7,586 nucleotides of DNA from NCBI GenBank assembly GCA_023257035.1, contig JALRDI010000024.1, positions 1-7,586 of the forward strand. The letters are read 5' to 3'. The stretch is from Ilumatobacteraceae bacterium (GTDB lineage: Bacteria > Actinomycetota > Acidimicrobiia > Acidimicrobiales > Ilumatobacteraceae). Below, one piece after another: positions 1 through 6,759 of this stretch; the first letter of the stretch is position 1, and each line of letters starts with the position of its first letter. Made by a program: the position numbers and the translations under genes. The notes under the pieces are model-generated. The model was given only the letters and a program-made list of their open reading frames with translations. It had not been told where the DNA came from and ran no database searches.

Positions 1-2
1 TA

Positions 3-722
3 GCCGTGGCGCGTGGGTCAGGGCCCGCTGTCGACCAACTCGGCGCCATTGCGCGATCAGTTGGTACTCCAGTGAGTTTGCATGGAACGGGTGGCGCGTG
101 GATGGTCGTTCCGAGCGGCGCAGATGCGACGTGGGTTGAGCCAGTTATCGCTGCGTCGCTCGACCGAAAAGTGTGCAACACCGTAAATGTCTGTTGCGTC
201 GAGCGATCAGCAGCCGGAGAGATGCTTCCTGTCATCGTGCGGGCAGCGAGTACGGCTGCGATCGCAAGAAATGCGACCACCGTGATCCGCGCAGATGATG
301 CAACGATTGCTCAGATGCCTTCGGGCGAAACGTTTGAAAGGGTGCGATTTGCTTCGCTCCCTGATGATGGTCTCGGCTACGAGTACGAGTGGGAAAACGA
401 CCCGGAATTCGCAGTCGTGCTTGTCGATTCGATCGATGAGGCCGTTTCATTGTGCAACGAATACAGCCCACATTTCGTTGTGTCTGTCCTCACGGATGAC
501 ACCGAGTTGATTGAGAAGGTGTATTCGTCGGCCGACGCACCGTTTGTCGGAAACGGATTCACTCGATGGGTTGATGGCCAGTACGCGCTCGGTCAACCGG
601 AGCTTGGGCTTTCCAACTGGCAAGGGGGTCGCCTGCTCGGTCGTGGTGGAGTGCTCTCAGGATCCTCGGTGCACACCCTTCGTCTACTTGCGCAGTTCAG
701 TGACCCGATGATTCGTCGTTGA
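3..722 (+). CDS. ProA-like aldehyde dehydrogenase (gamma-glutamyl phosphate reductase family), 5' truncated
   Basis: The reading frame is open through the left edge, so this is the C-terminal part (about 239 residues of a family usually near 420) of an aldehyde-dehydrogenase-superfamily protein. ProA proteins reduce gamma-glutamyl phosphate to glutamate-5-semialdehyde with NADPH in cytoplasmic proline synthesis. Counting from the GTG at position 6, ProA-like features are an ARGSG segment at residues 2-6, the catalytic-cysteine block KVCN (Cys57), and the block NGFTRWVDGQYALGQPELGLS near residues 182-202, which matches the ProA NASTRF.DG...GLG.E.GIS region. The C-terminus is odd. Where ProA usually has ARGPxGLExLTTYKW, this protein has GRLLGRGGVLSGSSVHTLR. 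It may therefore be a paralogue with another substrate rather than the biosynthetic enzyme, so I give no symbol. The GTG at position 6 is probably an internal valine. The stop directly abuts the stop of the convergent oxidoreductase gene. Confidence 0.75.
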   Translation, partial: AVARGSGPAVDQLGAIARSVGTPVSLHGTGGAWMVVPSGADATWVEPVIAASLDRKVCNTVNVCCVERSAAGEMLPVIVRAASTAAIARNATTVIRADDATIAQMPSGETFERVRFASLPDDGLGYEYEWENDPEFAVVLVDSIDEAVSLCNEYSPHFVVSVLTDDTELIEKVYSSADAPFVGNGFTRWVDGQYALGQPELGLSNWQGGRLLGRGGVLSGSSVHTLRLLAQFSDPMIRR

Positions 723-2141
723 TCAGCGGCGAAGCAGCCCGTCGACGAACCCTCCCCAGAATCGACTGTCTTTCCCGGATTGATGTTCTGATTTGTCGGC
801 GATCCTGGCGGCAAGCCGACCAGCATTGATTCCGATCCATCGGATCGGTTCTGGTTCCCATCGGCGAGAAAGCGGGCCCACGACGGGCAGCCGCAGCAAT
901 TCCGATTGAGTGTGCGTTCCACGATCAAGTTCGCGATCAGAGATGAGATCAGCAACGATTCTTCCGAACAGATTCGTTGCACTGACACCATCGCCGACGT
1001 ACCCACCTGCGGTAATGAGCCCACTTTTCCAATCGGCGTTGACGGTGCATGCCCAATTTCTGGGAATTCCGAGTGGTCCACCCCAGTGGTGGGTGATGGC
1101 AGCCTCTTTTGTGACGGGGAATAATTCGATGAGCGCCTGATGGATGCGCTCTTTCATCGTTGCATTCGTGTCGAAGTTCTGCCGTATCGCCGATCCAAAG
1201 TGATACGGGGCTCCGCGCCCACCGAATGCGAATCTGCCGTCTGCTGTGCGCTGGCCGTAGATGATGAGGTGTCGGGTGTCATCAAATGTTGGGCGGTTGT
1301 TGAGACCGATCGCTGCCCACATATCGTCGGGCAGCGGCTCTGTTGCGATCATCATTGAATAGAGCGGGACCATATTTCGATGTTGATTGGCGATTTGAGA
1401 GGTGTAGCCCTCGGTTGCCTGAACGATGTATTTCGTCGAAATGGTGCCGAGATCGGTGTCGATGAATCCTGGTCGGATTGATAGCGCTCTGACGGGGGCG
1501 TAGATACGAACACCCTTTCGAAGTACTGCTCGTGCGACTCCATGGGTGAGTTTGGCTGGATGTACCGCAAGACAATGCGGGGTATACATCGCGCCTTCAA
1601 GATCTGTCATTGCGCACATGTCAGCCGCGGCGTGGCGATCGAGCAGTGTGTAATCGTTGCCGAAGCCAAATCGCTGGTAGGTCGTGACTTCATGGGAGAG
1701 GCGCTCGAATTGTGGTGCTGACCGAGCGGCCGTGAATGTTCCTCCACGTTCAACTCCAGCGTCGATCTGTTCGTGATCAAGCACTCGCTCGATCTCATCC
1801 AACGTGTCGTGCATCGCCGTCTGCAATTCGATAGCGGAATCTCTGCCATGCTCTCGTTCGAGTCGTTTGAGACCCATTGGCAGCAATGCTGATGCCCAGC
1901 CACCGTTCCTGCCACTTGCGCCGAATCCCACCCCTGCGGCATCGATGACGGCGATTGAAGCATCAGGAAGTTGGTCGGCGAGGTAGTACGCAGACCAAAG
2001 TCCGGTCAAGCCGGCGCCGATAACGGTGATGTCTGCAGCGATTGGTTCTTCGAATGGTTGCTCGGCGCAACGCTCTGTTGCCGCCAGGGTGTCCTCCCAC
2101 AGCGACCGGGGTCGCGCTCCGTGAGTCGACGGCGTTCTCAT
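723..2141 (-). CDS. FAD-dependent oxidoreductase, DAO family (PuuB/glycine-oxidase-like)
   Basis: This encodes a 472-residue cytoplasmic flavoprotein of the D-amino-acid oxidase fold, a family that oxidises C-N bonds of amines or amino acids. The N-terminal Rossmann motif is VIGAGLTGLWSAYYLA (GAGLTG at residues 42-47). It is followed by the FAD-contact motif ASGRNGG (SGRNGG at 76-81), typical of the PuuB/gamma-glutamylputrescine-oxidase-like branch. The C-terminal FAD motif GGYVGDGVSATNLFGR lies at 379-394. The length is normal for this branch. I chose the ATG at 2141 because a TAGGTT hexamer ends 7 nt upstream; an in-frame TTG at 2150 would add three residues but overlaps that hexamer. It lies 42 bp downstream of panC on the same strand, so it could be read through from the operon as well as from its own promoter. 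Nothing in the sequence fixes the substrate. The family call is secure and the reaction is not. Confidence 0.88.
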   Translation of the reverse strand: MRTPSTHGARPRSLWEDTLAATERCAEQPFEEPIAADITVIGAGLTGLWSAYYLADQLPDASIAVIDAAGVGFGASGRNGGWASALLPMGLKRLEREHGRDSAIELQTAMHDTLDEIERVLDHEQIDAGVERGGTFTAARSAPQFERLSHEVTTYQRFGFGNDYTLLDRHAAADMCAMTDLEGAMYTPHCLAVHPAKLTHGVARAVLRKGVRIYAPVRALSIRPGFIDTDLGTISTKYIVQATEGYTSQIANQHRNMVPLYSMMIATEPLPDDMWAAIGLNNRPTFDDTRHLIIYGQRTADGRFAFGGRGAPYHFGSAIRQNFDTNATMKERIHQALIELFPVTKEAAITHHWGGPLGIPRNWACTVNADWKSGLITAGGYVGDGVSATNLFGRIVADLISDRELDRGTHTQSELLRLPVVGPLSRRWEPEPIRWIGINAGRLAARIADKSEHQSGKDSRFWGGFVDGLLRR

Positions 2142-2148
2142 GTTCGCC

Positions 2149-2154
2149 AACCTA
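2149..2154 (-). promoter_or_regulatory. putative -10 hexamer for the FAD oxidoreductase gene
   Basis: The minus strand reads TAGGTT, then 7 nt, then the ATG at 2141. This fits the actinobacterial TANNNT -10 element placed for a leaderless transcript starting at or next to the start codon. No clear -35 is visible about 17 bp further upstream, and no Shine-Dalgarno precedes the ATG. Confidence 0.5.
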
Positions 2155-2183
2155 CTTTGCGGGAGAAGCGCTCAGTGGAGCAT

Positions 2184-3038
2184 CTACGAGTGCACTGGAA
2201 TTCGAGCGTTGTCGATGAGTCGTACCCCACCGAACCACGCTGCGACGAGAAGTTGTGCATCACGGTCAACGGTCATCATGGGTTCGAGTGTGTTGGGGTC
2301 GACAACTGCAACGTATTCGACGGTGCCACCGCATTCGGTGATCGCCGAAGTGACATCTTCGGCGATCTGCGAGGTATCAGACGCATGTTGTGACCGGCCG
2401 ATCGCTTCGTCCATGCCTCGTTTGATTGATGTCGCATCCGCTCGTGCTTCCGGAGTGAGGCGAACATTTCGGCTCGACATCGCAAGCCCGTCATCTTCTC
2501 GAATCGTCGGAATGCCGATGATGTCGACAGGTAGCCCGAGGTCGCGCACGATGTGCTTGATGATGGCGAGCTGTTGGAAATCTTTTTCGCCGAACACTGC
2601 TACGTGGGGCTGAACTGCGGTTAGGAGTTTGGTCACCACGGTGGCTACTCCAGCGAAGTGGCCGACACGGTGTTCGCCTTCCCAACGTTTGGCCAGCGCG
2701 CCCGGGTCGATTGTTGTATCGAATCCTGCTGGGTACATCGCTGATGCTGTCGGCATGTACACAGCGTCAATTCCGACCGATTCGCAGAGCCGAAGATCGT
2801 CCTCGAGCGTTCGTGGGTACATCTCGAAATCGTCTGAACGATCGAACTGAGTTGGGTTCACGAAGATTGATACCACGGTGAGATCACTCAGTTCAGCGGC
2901 CCGCTCCATGAGCGCTGCATGCCCATTGTGTAGAGCTCCCATCGTTGGAGCGAGCGCGATCGAAGATCCTTCGTGGCGACGTTCAGTTGCCCATAGTTGA
3001 GCATCTAACGGACTGGTGAGATGAAGAAGTTGAGTCAT
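2184..3038 (-). CDS. panC: pantothenate synthetase (pantoate--beta-alanine ligase)
   Basis: PanC joins D-pantoate and beta-alanine with ATP through a pantoyl-adenylate intermediate. It is the last step of pantothenate (coenzyme A precursor) synthesis, in the cytoplasm. The 284-residue protein has the full set of family motifs: PTMGALHNGH at residues 31-40 (the HIGH-type nucleotide-binding motif), VNPTQF at 60-65, GEHRVGHFAGV at 121-131, GEKDFQQ at 150-156, and the KMSKS-like MSSRN at 187-191. The length is typical. The ATG at 3038 shares an ATGA with the stop of the upstream P1 peptidase gene, and no Shine-Dalgarno is apparent, so translation probably depends on coupling. A longer open frame extends upstream to 3149, but it adds 37 cysteine- and arginine-rich residues inside the peptidase gene and is not the start. 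It is the last gene of the three-gene overlapping operon. No panB or panD is present in the window. Confidence 0.96.
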   Translation of the reverse strand: MTQLLHLTSPLDAQLWATERRHEGSSIALAPTMGALHNGHAALMERAAELSDLTVVSIFVNPTQFDRSDDFEMYPRTLEDDLRLCESVGIDAVYMPTASAMYPAGFDTTIDPGALAKRWEGEHRVGHFAGVATVVTKLLTAVQPHVAVFGEKDFQQLAIIKHIVRDLGLPVDIIGIPTIREDDGLAMSSRNVRLTPEARADATSIKRGMDEAIGRSQHASDTSQIAEDVTSAITECGGTVEYVAVVDPNTLEPMMTVDRDAQLLVAAWFGGVRLIDNARIPVHS

Positions 3039-4057
3039 TTGAGTGCACTCGGGCACAGCGAAGTGTACGAGGGCACATTTGGCATTGGTGTTGCATGGAT
3101 AACTGCGTCGACGCATGCAAGTGCCGTTACGTCTGCTGCTACAGCACACAGGTTGGACAGTGCGACCGCGCGCTCGTCGACGTTCAGGCTGATTGCGCCT
3201 GTCGCCATTGAAAACATGGTGTCGCCATCGGCAAGGGTGTGGACCGGCCGGATTGATCTCGATAATCCGTCGTGAGTGTTCATTGCGAGTCGGGTTACTT
3301 CCGCTCGGTCGAGTCGCGCGTCGGTTGCGATGACTCCGATTGTTGTATTCAGCGAGGGCGCAGCGATGTTGTTGAGGTGCTCAGCCAGCGTATTGCGATC
3401 CTTTGAAGTGGGAGTTTTGATCGCTGGATGAGGCTCCCACGGGCGGCCCGTCGCTGGATTGATGAGGCTGCCACGAGCATTCACTACGCACAGCGCCGCC
3501 ACGGTCACCGCCACGAGTTCACCGTGTTGGTCAGCGAGTTGGATCGTTGCTGATGCCATGCCAACCCCGCCGGCGAGGCCTCCTGCTATCGCGCCTGTTC
3601 CAGCCCCAATCGATCCACGTCGACGTTCGGTTCGCGAGGCCTTCTTGATTGCTCGGCGGCCAAAGTCGGGGTCGGGGTGATGTCGAAAATGTCCGCCGCG
3701 TCCGAGATCAAATATGACTGCTGCAGGAACAACGGGGACGACATGGTGATCCTCAGGGCCAACGCGAAAACCTCGTCCTCGATCGGCGAGTTCATCGACA
3801 ACACCATCTGCTGATCGGAGTCCGAATGCGCTTCCTCCCGTGAGGCATACCGCATCAATTTTTTCGACAAGGTTCATCGGCGAGAGAGCATCTGTTTCGC
3901 GGGTGCCAGGGCCACCCCCGCGAATGTCGACTCCGGCTGTGACCGGCTGGTCAGCGAGCACCACCGTCGTTCCGGTTCGCCAGCTGCGATTCGACCGCTC
4001 GTAATGTCCGACGCGAAGGCCAGCAACGTCGGTGAGGGACCCAAGATCACTTGCCAT
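3035..4057 (-). CDS. P1 family peptidase (S58, DmpA/BapA-like), autoprocessing Ntn-type aminopeptidase
   Basis: A 340-residue member of the P1/S58 family. These proteins cleave themselves into two chains and expose an N-terminal nucleophile; characterised members (DmpA, BapA) are aminopeptidases acting on D-, L- or beta-amino-terminal peptides. Visible family features are TDVAGLRVGHYE at residues 9-20, DIRGGGPGTRETD at 44-56, CLTGGSAFGLRSADGV at 71-86, PVVPAAVIFDLGRGG at 108-122, and the glycine-rich GAGTGAIAGGLAGGVG at 151-166. The expected self-cleavage site is NTTIGVIATD at 237-246, so the predicted cut is between Asn237 and Thr238, with Thr238 as nucleophile in place of the serine of DmpA and BapA. 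There is no signal peptide, so it is probably cytoplasmic. The ATG at 4057 overlaps the carboxylesterase end by 11 nt, and the stop overlaps the panC start by 4 nt. The substrate cannot be read from sequence; the panC coupling makes beta-alanyl peptides an attractive guess. Confidence 0.92.
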   Translation of the reverse strand: MASDLGSLTDVAGLRVGHYERSNRSWRTGTTVVLADQPVTAGVDIRGGGPGTRETDALSPMNLVEKIDAVCLTGGSAFGLRSADGVVDELADRGRGFRVGPEDHHVVPVVPAAVIFDLGRGGHFRHHPDPDFGRRAIKKASRTERRRGSIGAGTGAIAGGLAGGVGMASATIQLADQHGELVAVTVAALCVVNARGSLINPATGRPWEPHPAIKTPTSKDRNTLAEHLNNIAAPSLNTTIGVIATDARLDRAEVTRLAMNTHDGLSRSIRPVHTLADGDTMFSMATGAISLNVDERAVALSNLCAVAADVTALACVDAVIHATPMPNVPSYTSLCPSALK

Positions 4058-5480
4058 CGATCTCGTCCCACAGTGAACGAATATCTGACTCGCTGTCGCT
4101 CACAATGTCCTCTCCGATCGCCGTATCGACGTTCAACAGTTGAAGGTTTCGTTCAGTTCCCCACTGCGCCCAACCCGCATCACGGTTGTGCATGAAATTC
4201 GTCATTGATCCTGAGAAAGAACTTGCAAGTGCAGCTCGGTCCGGTGAGTCGCCGGTGAAGAGTTCAACGCCTTTACGGTCCAGATTGTTGAGAGCGAACG
4301 GAATGTCAAGGGCATGACAGCTTCCAAGCACCCCGCCAAAGACCGGGGTTTCAAAGGTGAACCAATATGCGTGAGTGGTGAACCCGTGGGCCTGTCGAGC
4401 ATCTGCAATTTGGTGCGCTGGGCGTCTAAACACAGCATCAGTCCTCAGAGCAGAAACCAGTTGGGCAGGACTGTGGTCGGGCCGATGCTGTTGATACACG
4501 CCGTAGGCATCAGTCGAGCCGAAGTGTCGCTCGAAGGTTGCCCGAGCGGACGGCTCATCGAGTTGGTTGACCTCAGGGTCGAACGCTGTGAATAGATGCA
4601 TCTCATCTTTTGTTGTTCCGATCACGAGCGGAACCGGGTTTGCTGCAGCGCGTTCAGATGGGTCGCCAGGTAGCCAGTTGTCGTCGGAGGTGGGTGCGAA
4701 CGCGCTGAGAGAATCTGATGTTGTCGACAGGACGGTTGCCTGGGCATCAAGTAACGCCTCAGTCGAAATTGAGATGAGATCGTCGGGGTGGTCGACCTTT
4801 GCGGCCGCGAGTAATTCGGAAAGTGTTTCGTCGCCGCGTTCAGCGCTACGCATTTGGGGAATCGATGGGCTCATTGCGATAGCCCCTGAGAAGAGCCCGT
4901 CGGCATGTGGGCAGGCCATCAGTGAAATGACGCTTGCCCCTCCGGCTGATTCGCCCATGATTGTCACCTGGGTTGGGTCGCCCCCGAACGACTCGATGTT
5001 GTTACGCACCCATTGGAGGGCATTCACCTGATCGCTCATACCGGTGTTATCGCGGCCCCGGTAACCAAACGCGCCGAGCCGATAATTGATCGTGACAACG
5101 ACGATGTCTCCAGAGCGAACGAGGTTGCAGCCGTCGTACCACGGGATCGAGCCCGCGCCATTGGTGAATGCGCCACCGTGTATCCACACGAGCACTGGTT
5201 TGCTGGCCGATGTGTCAGATGTGAACACATTGAGAGTGAGGCAATCTTCTGCCAGCGGCTGAGTGCTTTCACCAAGCAGTCGTTCCATGGTGCCGGGGAC
5301 CTGGAGGCATTGCGGGCCGTAGACGGTCGCATCTCGCATACCGTTCCAAGAAGCGGTGTCGATCTCAGATGGTTGGAAACGGTCAGCAACCGCATATCGG
5401 ATGCCTTTGAACACTGCGACACCATCGCGGTTCAGCCCCGAGTAGTCGCCGAGAGGGGTGGAAGCGTAAGCCTGCGTCAT
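4047..5480 (-). CDS. type-B carboxylesterase (alpha/beta hydrolase, para-nitrobenzyl-esterase-like)
   Basis: A 477-residue serine hydrolase of the carboxylesterase type-B family, which hydrolyses carboxylic esters. The family signature runs in order: FKGIRYA at residues 24-30; EDCLTLNV at 78-85 (the second type-B signature); the oxyanion-hole HGGAF at 101-105; and the nucleophile elbow GESAGGAS at 176-183, with Ser178 as nucleophile. The acid is likely Glu293 in GTTKDEMHLF, and the histidine is likely His389 in GSCHALDIPF. The complete apparent triad predicts an active enzyme. Length is at the compact end of the family. There is no signal peptide, so a cytoplasmic location is likely. The ATG at 5480 is the only sensible start and has a TACCTT hexamer 7 nt upstream. 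It is the first gene of the operon with the P1 peptidase and panC, and divergent from the acyltransferase gene. The natural ester substrate is unknown. Confidence 0.93.
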   Translation of the reverse strand: MTQAYASTPLGDYSGLNRDGVAVFKGIRYAVADRFQPSEIDTASWNGMRDATVYGPQCLQVPGTMERLLGESTQPLAEDCLTLNVFTSDTSASKPVLVWIHGGAFTNGAGSIPWYDGCNLVRSGDIVVVTINYRLGAFGYRGRDNTGMSDQVNALQWVRNNIESFGGDPTQVTIMGESAGGASVISLMACPHADGLFSGAIAMSPSIPQMRSAERGDETLSELLAAAKVDHPDDLISISTEALLDAQATVLSTTSDSLSAFAPTSDDNWLPGDPSERAAANPVPLVIGTTKDEMHLFTAFDPEVNQLDEPSARATFERHFGSTDAYGVYQQHRPDHSPAQLVSALRTDAVFRRPAHQIADARQAHGFTTHAYWFTFETPVFGGVLGSCHALDIPFALNNLDRKGVELFTGDSPDRAALASSFSGSMTNFMHNRDAGWAQWGTERNLQLLNVDTAIGEDIVSDSESDIRSLWDEIDGK

Positions 5481-5487
5481 CGAGACG

Positions 5488-5493
5488 AAGGTA
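5488..5493 (-). promoter_or_regulatory. putative -10 hexamer for the carboxylesterase-peptidase-panC operon
   Basis: The minus strand reads TACCTT, then 7 nt, then ATG at 5480. The position suits a leaderless mRNA. A CTGACT sequence 19 bp upstream of the hexamer is a weak -35 candidate. The hexamer shares two bases (5492-5493) with the opposed hexamer of the divergent acyltransferase gene. Confidence 0.5.
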
Positions 5494-5497
5494 GCGT
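5492..5497 (+). promoter_or_regulatory. putative -10 hexamer for the acyltransferase gene
   Basis: TAGCGT is followed by 6 nt and the GTG at 5504, fitting a leaderless start. No convincing -35 is visible. It overlaps the -10 of the divergent operon by two bases, so the two promoters would compete for polymerase. Confidence 0.4.
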
Positions 5498-5503
5498 GCG
5501 GAG

Positions 5504-6181
5504 GTGGTCCGGAGTCAGGTCGGCGGTGTTTCTCGCTCGTTGCGAGCTCGGATGATGATCCGTGTCGGTGATGCCGTGGCGTCTATCTGGGAGCGTTTGG
5601 CGGTGATTGCTGCGGTCGGCCCGGAAAGCCGGCGTGGCAAGAAATTTGGGGCATTTGGCGAAGGGAGCATCATCTGCTTTCCTCAAACCTCGTTAATGAA
5701 CGAGCAGTTCATCGAAATTGGAAGTGAAACAATGATCGGCCCGCACGTCGCTCTGTCGGCGGGCATGGTTCCCGGTCAAGAATGCGTTTCCCGGCCAGTT
5801 GTGCGAATCGGCGATCGTTGCCTCATCGGTAGAGGCTCTGGGATTGTTGGCCACTTTTCGATCGACATTGGTGACGATGTGTGGACAGGTCATCATGTCT
5901 ACATCACCGACCAAAATCACGGGTATGAGAACATTGACCTCCCGATTTCTCAGCAGTCAATGCCAGAGAAGCCGGTGCGAATCGGATCGGGATCGTGGTT
6001 GGGTCACGGAACGGTCGTACTTCCAGGAGCCGACATTGGTGAGCACGTCGTCATCGGAGCGAACAGCGTCGTGACCGGTGCCATTCCGTCGTTCAGCGTT
6101 GCCGTAGGTGCTCCTGCTCGCGTTGTGAAATCAATGATCAATCACGATGAAAGCCCTGGGCATCAGCCGCAGAGCGATTGA
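5504..6181 (+). CDS. left-handed beta-helix (hexapeptide-repeat) acyltransferase
   Basis: A 225-residue protein of the LbetaH acyltransferase superfamily (related in fold to LacA, WbbJ and DapD), which moves acetyl or other acyl groups from CoA or ACP to sugars or small molecules. From about residue 71 it shows isoleucine/valine-led hexapeptide repeats: IEIGSETMIGPHV, VRIGDRCLIGRGSGIV, IDIGDDVWTGHHV, VRIGSGSWLGHGTVVL, ADIGEHVVIGANSVV, ending in the usual VGAPARVVK at 201-209. ITDQNHGYEN at 134-143 is the protruding-loop region, with His139 the likely catalytic base. The block RRGKKFGAFGEGSIICFPQ at 43-61 resembles a widespread actinobacterial subfamily. I chose the GTG at 5504 because a TANNNT hexamer sits 6 nt upstream. 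In-frame ATGs at 5552 and 5555 would remove 16 or 17 poorly conserved residues and are the main alternatives. It ends 10 bp before the end of the convergent membrane-protein gene. The acceptor is unknown. Confidence 0.88.
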   Translation: MVRSQVGGVSRSLRARMMIRVGDAVASIWERLAVIAAVGPESRRGKKFGAFGEGSIICFPQTSLMNEQFIEIGSETMIGPHVALSAGMVPGQECVSRPVVRIGDRCLIGRGSGIVGHFSIDIGDDVWTGHHVYITDQNHGYENIDLPISQQSMPEKPVRIGSGSWLGHGTVVLPGADIGEHVVIGANSVVTGAIPSFSVAVGAPARVVKSMINHDESPGHQPQSD

Positions 6182-6191
6182 GTCAATGGCG

Positions 6192-6746
6192 TCAGATGTC
6201 GAGATCGAGCGGTGGTTTGCAAGCGGGCATCTCATTGTCGGCTGCAAATGTTGCGAGTCGTTCTGAGATTGGAATCTTGTTCGCAGTCTCATAGAACGGC
6301 AGGTTCTCGCCAGATGCTCGTAACTGTTCTGTGTAATTGCGGCGGTCGCCGAGATACGTGCGGTACTCGTCAATCCACATTGGGATAATCGCTCGCCCCT
6401 TTTCGCCAGTGAGCGGCAGAGCTTCCAGAGAGTTCAGCATCCGGGCGAGGGATTCTGTTGCCTCGTCGACAATGTCGGCACGTTGCAGAATGAGTTCTGC
6501 TCCACCCTCATCAAGCCGTGTGTAGTTCGCAAGCGCTGTTCGTTCATCGGCGGCTTGCTCGCAAATTGCTTGGGCCTGTTCGACCCAGGCACGATCTTCG
6601 ATGCGATTGACGCCCTCTTTTGAGGCAAAGAACAGGGCCCAAATCCAGAACGAGGCGAACGCTGCGAATCCGATGAGAGCGAGTATCCGACCCATCGTCG
6701 ATCGTGTTTCTTGGGGGTTGAGTTCGGAGGTCGGGGATGTCTCCAC
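6192..6746 (-). CDS. uncharacterised membrane-anchored protein with N-terminal transmembrane segment
   Basis: I do not recognise a named family. With the GTG at 6746 the protein has 184 residues: a short hydrophilic N-terminus (about 17), one hydrophobic segment RILALIGFAAFASFWIWALFF at about 20-40, and a soluble C-terminal domain. That domain looks mainly helical (for example AWVEQAQAICEQAADERTAL near 53-72 and DIVDEATESLARMLNSLEAL at 91-110). It contains exactly two cysteines, Cys62 and Cys176, which could form a disulfide if the domain is outside the membrane. The GTG start is favoured because a TAACGT hexamer lies 7 nt upstream. The ATG at 6695 (M18), just before the membrane segment, is a real alternative. 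An AGGAG sits only 2 nt before the GTG, too close for a normal ribosome binding site. The gene begins 10 bp after the DUF2510 gene ends, so the two may be co-transcribed and act together at the cell envelope. Confidence 0.75.
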   Translation of the reverse strand: METSPTSELNPQETRSTMGRILALIGFAAFASFWIWALFFASKEGVNRIEDRAWVEQAQAICEQAADERTALANYTRLDEGGAELILQRADIVDEATESLARMLNSLEALPLTGEKGRAIIPMWIDEYRTYLGDRRNYTEQLRASGENLPFYETANKIPISERLATFAADNEMPACKPPLDLDI

Positions 6747-6753
6747 GTCTCCT

Positions 6754-6759
6754 ACGTTA
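6754..6759 (-). promoter_or_regulatory. putative -10 hexamer for the downstream membrane-protein gene, overlapping a stop codon
   Basis: The minus strand reads TAACGT, then 7 nt, then GTG at 6746. The first three bases are also the TAA stop of the DUF2510 gene. Because a stop codon supplies half the motif, chance is a stronger explanation here than at the other sites. Confidence 0.3.

Noticed and set aside
593..1081. 162-codon minus-strand open frame across the convergent junction
   Set aside because: It overlaps two well-supported genes in another frame, and its translation resembles no domain.
3..2141. Polyamine-degradation pair (ProA-like dehydrogenase plus PuuB-like oxidase) supplying beta-alanine to PanC
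   Set aside because: The two genes are convergent, not co-transcribed, and neither substrate can be read from the sequence. The association is only adjacency.
2170..2181. Inverted repeat GCTC-AGTG-GAGC after panC as a terminator
   Set aside because: A 4-bp stem with no T-tract is too weak to call.
1971..2613. Plus-strand open frames (140 and 157 codons) opposite the oxidoreductase start and the panC end
   Set aside because: They are shadows of well-supported minus-strand genes, with no plausible protein features.
3039..3149. 37-residue N-terminal extension of panC
   Set aside because: It lies wholly inside the P1 peptidase gene, is cysteine- and arginine-rich, and is unlike PanC. The ATGA overlap at 3035-3038 and the family N-terminus fix the start at 3038.
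5535..5547. Small hairpin GCTCG-TTG-CGAGC near the acyltransferase start
   Set aside because: The stem is only 5 bp, does not extend, lies inside the coding sequence if translation starts at 5504, and is expected by chance at this GC content.
4567..5555. Long plus-strand open frames (154 and 180 codons) opposite the carboxylesterase
   Set aside because: They are antisense shadows of a protein with complete catalytic motifs. Their translations show no recognisable domain and low-complexity serine, arginine and alanine composition.
6749..6753. AGGAG on the minus strand as a ribosome binding site for the GTG at 6746
   Set aside because: The spacing is only 2 nt, too short for a functional Shine-Dalgarno. 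The TAACGT hexamer gives a more consistent explanation for the start.
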